A DNA stretch of 64,000 nucleotides, taken from contig OY787448.1 of NCBI GenBank assembly GCA_963678855.1, positions 62,001 to 126,000 of the forward strand, read 5' to 3'. Under the pieces are notes generated by a model. The model had not been told where the DNA came from. It searched no databases and saw only the letters and a program-made list of their open reading frames with translations. Positions 58,949 to 64,000 of this stretch are shown here, piece after piece; within the stretch, counting starts at the first letter, position 1, and each line of letters begins with the position of its first letter. This DNA is from F22 sp963678855. GTDB taxonomy: Bacteria > Bacteroidota > Bacteroidia > Bacteroidales > Bacteroidaceae. Position numbers and translations under genes: made by a program.

Positions 58949-59206
58949 ATGAAATTATTTGAACTAATTTGGAAAGAATCTTTCGGTCGTGACCGTCTAA
59001 AAGTGTTTATAGCAGATCAATTCATGCTACCAGAAGTACGTCTAGAACTCAATGAATTGGCCTTTGTCAAAGAGGCAGATTATACCTTTCACGAAGAACG
59101 TGGTACCCTCAAAGAAGACATCACAGTGTATCTAAAAAACACATTTAATTTTGATGAAATGAAAGCCGATATTCAAAAGATGCTTGAAGACTTTTTGAAT
59201 AAGTAG
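58949..59206 (+). CDS. 85-residue protein of unknown function
   Basis: MKLFELIWKESFGRDRLKVF ... MLPEVRLELNELAFVKEADY ... FDEMKADIQKMLEDFLNK: amphipathic, mostly helical, no signal peptide, no motif I recognise. The ATG at 58919 would add ten residues. The coding assignment rests on the -7 element upstream, the terminator right after the stop (59254-59285) and the charge pattern. It lies divergent from the small protein gene. Confidence 0.5.
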   Translation: MKLFELIWKESFGRDRLKVFIADQFMLPEVRLELNELAFVKEADYTFHEERGTLKEDITVYLKNTFNFDEMKADIQKMLEDFLNK

Positions 59207-59253
59207 TCATTCGTATAGACATGCTTTTGAAAGACTTGACTTCTTTCAAAGAG

Positions 59254-59285
59254 AAAAACCGAGGAGTATTACCCCCTCGGTTTTT
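59254..59285 (+). terminator. Terminator after the 85-residue protein
   Basis: Stem AAAAACCGAGG/CCTCGGTTTTT (59254-59264 with 59275-59285), 10-base loop, T-run included. Confidence 0.8.
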
Positions 59286-59289
59286 CAGC

Positions 59290-59690
59290 AAGTGTTTTAA
59301 TCCAGATTGTAAGAGCAGCCACGCCTCTAAGTCCATCAAGAATCTCGTTTTGTTAGAGGACATGTGTACCCTTACCGCAGCAGAACGTGTCGCTCATATG
59401 ATTCGATTATTTCTACTCATTGGTGTCCAAGAGGACGAACAAGTGATTGGTCGGTACAAAAAAATAGATATAAAACAGAAACGTCTTGAACAAATCAAGA
59501 TATATATCGCTTGTAATGCCGACAGAGAGATAATGCTCGACACCATCGCCAAGCATGTCGGTATGAATCGTGCAGCATTTTGTGTCTTTTTTAAGAAAGC
59601 GACAGGAAAGACATTTGTCCATTTCCTGAATGAATATCGTGTACAACAGGCTTGTCAAATGGTGGTTGATAGGTCCTATCTCCTTTATTT
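59290..59690 (+). pseudogene. Fragment of an AraC-family regulator
   Basis: The frame open from 59221 to 59805 contains an AraC-type first helix-turn-helix: RLEQIKIYIACNADREIMLD, TIAKHVGMNRAAFCVFFKKA, TGKTFVHFLNEYRVQQACQM. It then runs into sequence that belongs to the 3' end of the opposite SGNH gene (VDRSYLLYFWRVDK onward), so the second helix-turn-helix is missing. Its nominal start lies inside the preceding terminator and the N-terminal cupin-type sensor is also gone. Likely a remnant truncated on both sides, the right break lying at the SGNH gene. Confidence 0.65.
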
Positions 59691-60392
59691 CTGGCGAGTA
59701 GATAAAGCCTCTTCTACTTGCTTATATATAGCCTGCATGCCCACGATGCTTGGATGCCCATATTGCTTGTCGATATCGTGTAAGCTAATGATAGGCACAT
59801 TATAGTGTGCACAGATCGTGTGTATGCTTTCATTAACCTCATCTTTCAATTCGGAATTCAGGATATAGAAGACTTCTGCTTTTTTGTAATAGTCCTTAAT
59901 CTGAGCCACTAAAAAGGCTAATGCAGGACGAAAGGCCTTTTTGTCATCTTGGCTGATATCTTGGTATTTGTATGCACCGATAGGGGAGTTTGCCCAGCTA
60001 TCATTGGTCGCCCCAAAAATAAGAATAATGTCAGGGTGTCCCAGACGTTTGTATCGTGTTACAAATGCACTGTGAGTACTATCTTTGGCATCATAGCCAG
60101 TGGTACATATAGTAGAGCCAGAATAGGAGTCATTAACTTCTAGTGAATACTTGTCTGTATCGGTCAATAATTTCCACCAAGTTTGATCGACCTCTTTGAC
60201 GTCATTATGTTCTCCTCCTTCGTTGACCCCTTGAGCATACCACCAAGCATAATCTTCTGGGATGTAATTTTTAAAAGTCGAATAAGAATCTCCAATGATG
60301 GATACTTTTTCGACAACTGGTCTGTTACTTGTACAACTAGTGAAAAGTAGCGCCAAGACTACTAGAGTGGTAGTAAATGCTTTGTTAATCAT
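59685..60392 (-). CDS. SGNH/GDSL hydrolase lipoprotein
   Basis: 235 residues, lipobox LFTSC (Cys about 20). The catalytic blocks are readable: SIIGDSYSTF (nucleophile Ser), the Gly/Asn blocks SGSTICTTGYDA and FGATNDSW, and DIDKQYGHPS (Asp-xxx...-His). Such enzymes remove acetyl or other ester groups from glycans or lipids; an extracytoplasmic location fits carbohydrate esterase activity. Single gene; its 3' end overlaps the AraC fragment on the other strand. Confidence 0.85.
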   Translation of the reverse strand: MINKAFTTTLVVLALLFTSCTSNRPVVEKVSIIGDSYSTFKNYIPEDYAWWYAQGVNEGGEHNDVKEVDQTWWKLLTDTDKYSLEVNDSYSGSTICTTGYDAKDSTHSAFVTRYKRLGHPDIILIFGATNDSWANSPIGAYKYQDISQDDKKAFRPALAFLVAQIKDYYKKAEVFYILNSELKDEVNESIHTICAHYNVPIISLHDIDKQYGHPSIVGMQAIYKQVEEALSTRQK

Positions 60393-60483
60393 GATTTAAT
60401 TATTATGTTATGTAATTGACATACAAAGTAACTATTTTTTTTGTATCATGGCAAATAAATCGCGACACAATGTATCATTTTTC

Positions 60484-60553
60484 CAATCTCTCCCCCACAC
60501 ATCTCCTAATCACCTCCTGATACACCGCAGGCGCAGAAGCCATCGTACAATCT
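60484..60553 (-). repeat. dnaG-derived scar downstream of dnaG
   Basis: 60511-60552 matches dnaG-internal 61182-61223 in 38 of 42 bases; 60484-60513 matches dnaG 3' end 60648-60673 with one mismatch and a 3-base insertion. Read in the dnaG direction, the internal piece is joined to the C-terminal piece at a shared GTGAT, as expected for a duplicate dnaG end that suffered a deletion of about 500 bases. Confidence 0.75.
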
Positions 60554-60614
60554 TTATTTCTCTTTATTATGGCGTTTAACTCTGTAAATGGCTTGTTTCA
60601 TCGAAAAAGTTTAC

Positions 60615-62393
60615 CTACCTCTCTGTAAGCCCCTCCAACCTCACCTTCATCTCTCCCCACATCTCCCAATCACAGCCCTCTTGACCCATCTCTTCCAGCA
60701 CCACACAGTTTTTAAGCCCCAAGACCAAGTCTTGGAGCATATCCCCTCGGTCATCTATTTCCTCGATAGAAAGTAGAGGCACATCACCATCAGCAAGTGC
60801 TGCAAGCACCTCAGCTATGTCTACCGACTGCATGGAAGCTCCGTCCTCCACAATCTCCTCCCGAACAAAATCGAGAAAGGCTTGGCAAGGACACTCTTCA
60901 AGCAGCGCCACAATACTAGCCTCCAGTGCTAGTCGCGGACTAGGCGGGGCGAGAGTCTCCACAAGGTCGGAGTGGCTAGTACCCTCCTTATCTACAAGCG
61001 ATGAGGACGTATCTCGGCCAGTATGTGAACTACCCAAAGTAGCGACTTGGACCGACACGCTCACCACCAAGTTCTCCACAGCCTGTACAGCAGCACCAGT
61101 CCTATCAGCCACCCAGCGTATCGCCTGGTCCTTGATCACCGCATCGCGCACACAAGCCATGACCTCCGCCGTGCGACCCATCACCTCCCGATACACCGCA
61201 GGCGAAGACGCCACCGTACAATCTCCCACCAGATACTCCAGATAAGACACCGTATGCTCCGCAATACATGACGAGAGCCCATGACCATGTGCTAACAACA
61301 ACGATGCAGGGTCACTCCCCGCAGGCACCACAAACACTTCTGGGATAATCCTAGCATCAAGCAATACCTTCATAGTCGAGACACACGCCTTAGCCCCCGC
61401 CGTATCTCCATCGTAACACAGCACCGCCGTAGAGCAGCTAGGGGCCAGCAGTCGAGCTTGCTCCGCAGTAAAGGCCGTGCCACATGCCGCCACCGCACCA
61501 CACACACCCGCTTCGTGCATCGCCAGCACATCCATATACCCCTCGCAGATATACGCCCGCTTCTGTAGACGGATAGCTTGGTGAGCCATATCCAGTCCGA
61601 AGAGTAGGGCATGCTTCTTGTACACAGCCGTTTCGCACGTGTTTAGATACTTTCTCTTCAATGCCTCCTTATCAGGCTCACTCGGCAAGATGCGTCCACC
61701 GAAGCCCACCGTGCGCCCATCGCCACGGCGTATAGGAAACATCACACGGTTGATAAACCGCGCCCTCTTAGCCGAATAAGCCAGTCCCGCATCAACCAGT
61801 CGTTCAGGAGTATAGCCTTCTTTGAGAGCCGCCCGCACCAGCCCCATCCCTTGGTCGGCACGAGTGGCATAGCCCACGCCATACAGCTGCAAAGTCTCGT
61901 CTGAGATGCCCCGCCCGTGCAGATATGTAAGCACCTCGACATGCTCAGGCAGATACAGGGTACGGACGAAATAATCTTCCGCACGCTTCGAGACCTCCAT
62001 GATGTCGTGACGCAGCTTCTCCTCCGCTTTGGCCGCTTGGCGTGCCGCCCTTGATGCCGCATCGTCATGCTCATATTCTATGGGGATGCCATAACGCTTG
62101 GCCAGATATTCAATCGCCTCGGCGAATGTCATCGACTCGTGATCACGCAGAAATTGAATCGCATCTCGTGATTCGCCATTGCCACACGAAAAACACGTGG
62201 CTTTGCCCTTTGCAGGCGATACATAAAACGACGGCGTATGGTCGTCGTGAAAGGGGCAGCGCCCCACGAAATTGCTGCCCCGCCGTGTGAGCTGGACAAA
62301 ATCGCCCACCACCTCCTCAATGCGCGCAGCGGCCTTGGCTCGATCTATGGTGCTCTGCGCCAGTTTACGGCCAGTATTTTTTGGTTTAGTCAT
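60615..62393 (-). CDS. dnaG: DNA primase
   Basis: 592 residues: CHC2 zinc ribbon (GRCPFHDDHTPSFYVSP ... ATCFSCGNGE), N-terminal core with FINRVMFPIRRGDGRTVGFG, and the TOPRIM domain (AYICEGYMDVLAMHEAG, AVLCYDGDTAGAKA). The C-terminal 200 residues, which would contact the replicative helicase, are short and acidic. It makes RNA primers at the replication fork. G+C content and codon use are visibly higher than in the neighbouring A/T-rich gene at 62390. Its ATG overlaps the stop of that gene by 4 bases. It is probably the chromosomal primase; an element-borne one cannot be excluded. Confidence 0.93.
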   Translation of the reverse strand: MTKPKNTGRKLAQSTIDRAKAAARIEEVVGDFVQLTRRGSNFVGRCPFHDDHTPSFYVSPAKGKATCFSCGNGESRDAIQFLRDHESMTFAEAIEYLAKRYGIPIEYEHDDAASRAARQAAKAEEKLRHDIMEVSKRAEDYFVRTLYLPEHVEVLTYLHGRGISDETLQLYGVGYATRADQGMGLVRAALKEGYTPERLVDAGLAYSAKRARFINRVMFPIRRGDGRTVGFGGRILPSEPDKEALKRKYLNTCETAVYKKHALLFGLDMAHQAIRLQKRAYICEGYMDVLAMHEAGVCGAVAACGTAFTAEQARLLAPSCSTAVLCYDGDTAGAKACVSTMKVLLDARIIPEVFVVPAGSDPASLLLAHGHGLSSCIAEHTVSYLEYLVGDCTVASSPAVYREVMGRTAEVMACVRDAVIKDQAIRWVADRTGAAVQAVENLVVSVSVQVATLGSSHTGRDTSSSLVDKEGTSHSDLVETLAPPSPRLALEASIVALLEECPCQAFLDFVREEIVEDGASMQSVDIAEVLAALADGDVPLLSIEEIDDRGDMLQDLVLGLKNCVVLEEMGQEGCDWEMWGEMKVRLEGLTER

Positions 62394-63730
62394 AATATGG
62401 GGGATTGGGGTTGTTCTTTACATCGATAGGTAAAAGTCACTTTGACTTGACACAATTTTTCTTGCACCTCCTTCGATAAATCTTTAAAAAGTTTATGATT
62501 GTCATTATACAAGTGGTCACTTTCTGTAAGAGCAAAACGATTATATCGAAACCAGAAATAATGAATCAGTTCTTTAAAATTGCTGATATATTTAGGTGCA
62601 ATCGTTTCATCAAGCGCCATGCACTCTACACTCTTACACAACCCTTGAACTATCTTATCGACACTTCGAGTATACTCTTTTGCATTTTTACGATTGAAGT
62701 GCTCCATTTTTTCTGGGCCAGGCGTGAAATCAAACCAATGCTTATACGCCTTTTCAAGAGACATCACCACCGTCACAGGATGAATAGATAGATACGGATA
62801 GACCTGTTTAGCCAGTTTGCACTGAGCACATGCCACTGTCTCTTCCTGTATTTTGTCTTTTCTGCACGCCCCCTGTATCCGCCAAGCCGACAGAAATTTA
62901 TTGATCGTGGCTATCACTTTCGATAAGTCTGCTTGATGCTCTTCTTCATTCAGTATCTTATCTAAAAACTTCAAGTTCGACTCATCGAGAAAATCGTTTT
63001 TAGGAAACAAATGAGCCGATGGCAATTTACTGTCTTCTTGATTGAAGCAATACCTATAAAAGATAAGGAATAGTGGGCCAAGAGACGGAAATCGAACCTT
63101 AACCCCGTTTTGCACCACACTTTCGAAAGCATCTATATGATGCCTTTTCATATCAAACAGCAGCTGAAAAGTAGCTAGCAACACCCTCTCCTCATATTCA
63201 TGTCGGCTGATAGGGCATCTGAAATAAGGCAAGTTGAAATGCGGTTTAACTACGATTTGCTTGTTGACAATCGCGCAAAACTGCGGGCTATAAAAAAAAG
63301 AGTTGTGCACCACTATACCTAAATAAGGGAGCACTTCTTTCAGCGTTCTTTTCTTATAGACCATCGTGGTAATAGTAAGCACCTTGCAAGGTCCTTCTCG
63401 CCATGCTTCATAGAAATGGACGGTCCACTTCCTCTTTTCCGATTCCTTCTTGTTGTCCGATTCTTCAGTACTCGTAGCGGTTACTGTGCCCCCACCTATC
63501 ACTGTAGCTCCATAGACACGTTTGTAATAGTTTGGCTCGATTTCCCAGAGTACAAAAAGATGAATCTTCATGTCGAAAGGCTGTTGTTTTTTTTGCTCCT
63601 GTCTATTTTGAAAAATAAACCAGCTATGTTGCATAAGCCAGTTGTACCTTTCTGGCGAGCACGGTATTTCTATTCCATTTTTGTCGATACAAATTCCGTC
63701 TCGCACAGAGTCGATAGTGTTCAATTCCAT
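62390..63730 (-). CDS. 446-residue protein of unknown function, coupled to dnaG
   Basis: I do not recognise the family. No signal peptide or transmembrane helix; the protein is basic, with many aromatic residues and a Cys pair (VACAQCKLAKQ, near 320). Strand/helix blocks such as WTVHFYEAWREGPCKVLTIT and HYFWFRYNRFALTESD show no known catalytic motif. The stop overlaps the dnaG start (ATGA), so the two are translated from one message. It is more A/T-rich than dnaG. An inverted motif array lies 70-160 bases upstream. A role with nucleic acid is a guess from context only. Confidence 0.75.
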   Translation of the reverse strand: MELNTIDSVRDGICIDKNGIEIPCSPERYNWLMQHSWFIFQNRQEQKKQQPFDMKIHLFVLWEIEPNYYKRVYGATVIGGGTVTATSTEESDNKKESEKRKWTVHFYEAWREGPCKVLTITTMVYKKRTLKEVLPYLGIVVHNSFFYSPQFCAIVNKQIVVKPHFNLPYFRCPISRHEYEERVLLATFQLLFDMKRHHIDAFESVVQNGVKVRFPSLGPLFLIFYRYCFNQEDSKLPSAHLFPKNDFLDESNLKFLDKILNEEEHQADLSKVIATINKFLSAWRIQGACRKDKIQEETVACAQCKLAKQVYPYLSIHPVTVVMSLEKAYKHWFDFTPGPEKMEHFNRKNAKEYTRSVDKIVQGLCKSVECMALDETIAPKYISNFKELIHYFWFRYNRFALTESDHLYNDNHKLFKDLSKEVQEKLCQVKVTFTYRCKEQPQSPIL

Positions 63731-63801
63731 TGGTTAGTTTTTTTACATTAAAGAAGTTAATAACTACTATGTGTTTGATTTATATATCTCGCAAAATTCG
63801 A

Positions 63802-63889
63802 CAAAATATGCGATGTGTGAAAATGAAAGCATTACTTATCGCAGATTTTGTATCAAAATCTGCATAAAAAAAATAGTCTGCATATTTTG
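63802..63889. repeat. Four inverted copies of CAAAATMTGC
   Basis: CAAAATATGC at 63802-63811 (plus), CAAAATCTGC at 63841-63850 (minus) and 63854-63863 (plus), CAAAATATGC at 63880-63889 (minus). The two inner copies form a perfect 10-base hairpin with a 3-base loop; the two outer copies are exact inverted partners. No gene is seen between 63731 and 64000. Candidate operator set for the upstream side of the dnaG operon. Confidence 0.6.
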
Positions 63890-63953
63890 ACACAGCCGTA
63901 AATCTTTCAAAATCCTTCCTTTCCTAACTAAAAGCAACCTCCCTATATTTGCA

Positions 63954-63961
63954 TTTGCAAG
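63954..63961 (+). promoter_or_regulatory. Possible -7 element at the right edge
   Basis: TATATTTG matches TAnnTTTG and points to a gene beyond the window; no TTG at the expected distance, so weak. Confidence 0.3.
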
Positions 63962-64000
63962 CCCTTAAAACCAGAGCGAAATAGCATAGCAAAGGCAACT

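Noticed and set aside
63841..63875. Hairpin plus A-run as a terminator
   Set aside because: The run is A on the plus strand after the hairpin, wrong for a terminator in that direction, and no gene ends here; better seen as part of the motif array.
1..64000. tRNA, rRNA, CRISPR arrays, insertion sequences, prophage
   Set aside because: No cloverleaf-type sequence ends, repeat-spacer pattern, transposase, integrase or phage structural gene was found on either strand.

Overview
The window is bacterial chromosome from the phylum Bacteroidota, most likely order Bacteroidales. The grounds are: promoters of the TTG-(19-20 nt)-TAnnTTTG type ahead of many genes, a fused lpxC/fabZ gene, GLPGLI, calycin-like, fimbrillin-like, BACON and BtuG-type surface proteins, lipoproteins ending their signal in S/G-C followed by acidic residues, and the absence of Shine-Dalgarno dependence. 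I cannot name a genus. I see no tRNA, rRNA, CRISPR array, transposase or integrase.

Layout. 1-1030: two secreted proteins (GLPGLI, partial; calycin-like). 1177-7179: forward run of an LtaS-like sulfatase-fold transferase, a PIF1-type helicase, a YciO-type protein, an ECF sigma factor, a small membrane protein (possible anti-sigma) and a Spy-like periplasmic protein. 7346-11928: fhs, a divergent YeiH-type transporter, miaA and a pRiA4b-ORF3-like protein. 12087-20535: lipid A genes lpxA, lpxC/fabZ and lpxD, two orphan histidine kinases and an S9 peptidase, all on the minus strand. 20681-21892: GAF protein plus superoxide reductase. 22022-38201: a cobalamin uptake locus (riboswitch, BtuB-like receptor, BtuG-like lipoprotein, third surface lipoprotein) flanked by two divergent copies of one cassette, each with a fimbrillin-like protein and a two-gene split YjbH-like outer-membrane pair; the right copy carries a fimbrillin-BACON-M43 protease fusion, and a deleted protease remnant lies between. 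38300-42736: a HAD-family remnant and a tightly overlapping operon of class I amidotransferase, MscS channel and ATP-grasp/M20-like fusion. 42949-56959: three adjacent sensor-kinase pairs interrupted by the GDP-fucose genes fcl and gmd. 57017-60392: fimbrillin-like lipoprotein, small proteins, an AraC fragment and a secreted SGNH hydrolase. 60484-63730: dnaG, a scar of a second dnaG copy and an unknown gene overlapping dnaG; a four-copy inverted motif lies upstream.

Most notable: (a) three tandem kinase pairs in which one partner is a complete kinase and the other has lost its ATP-binding half (49087, 53084) or both the phospho-acceptor His and the ATP site (44628), with no response regulator anywhere in the window; (b) the amidotransferase-MscS-ATP-grasp operon, in which the M20-like half of the last protein has lost nearly all metal ligands; (c) the duplicated fimbrillin/split-YjbH cassette around the B12 locus. 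All homology statements come from reading motifs by eye and have not been searched against databases.
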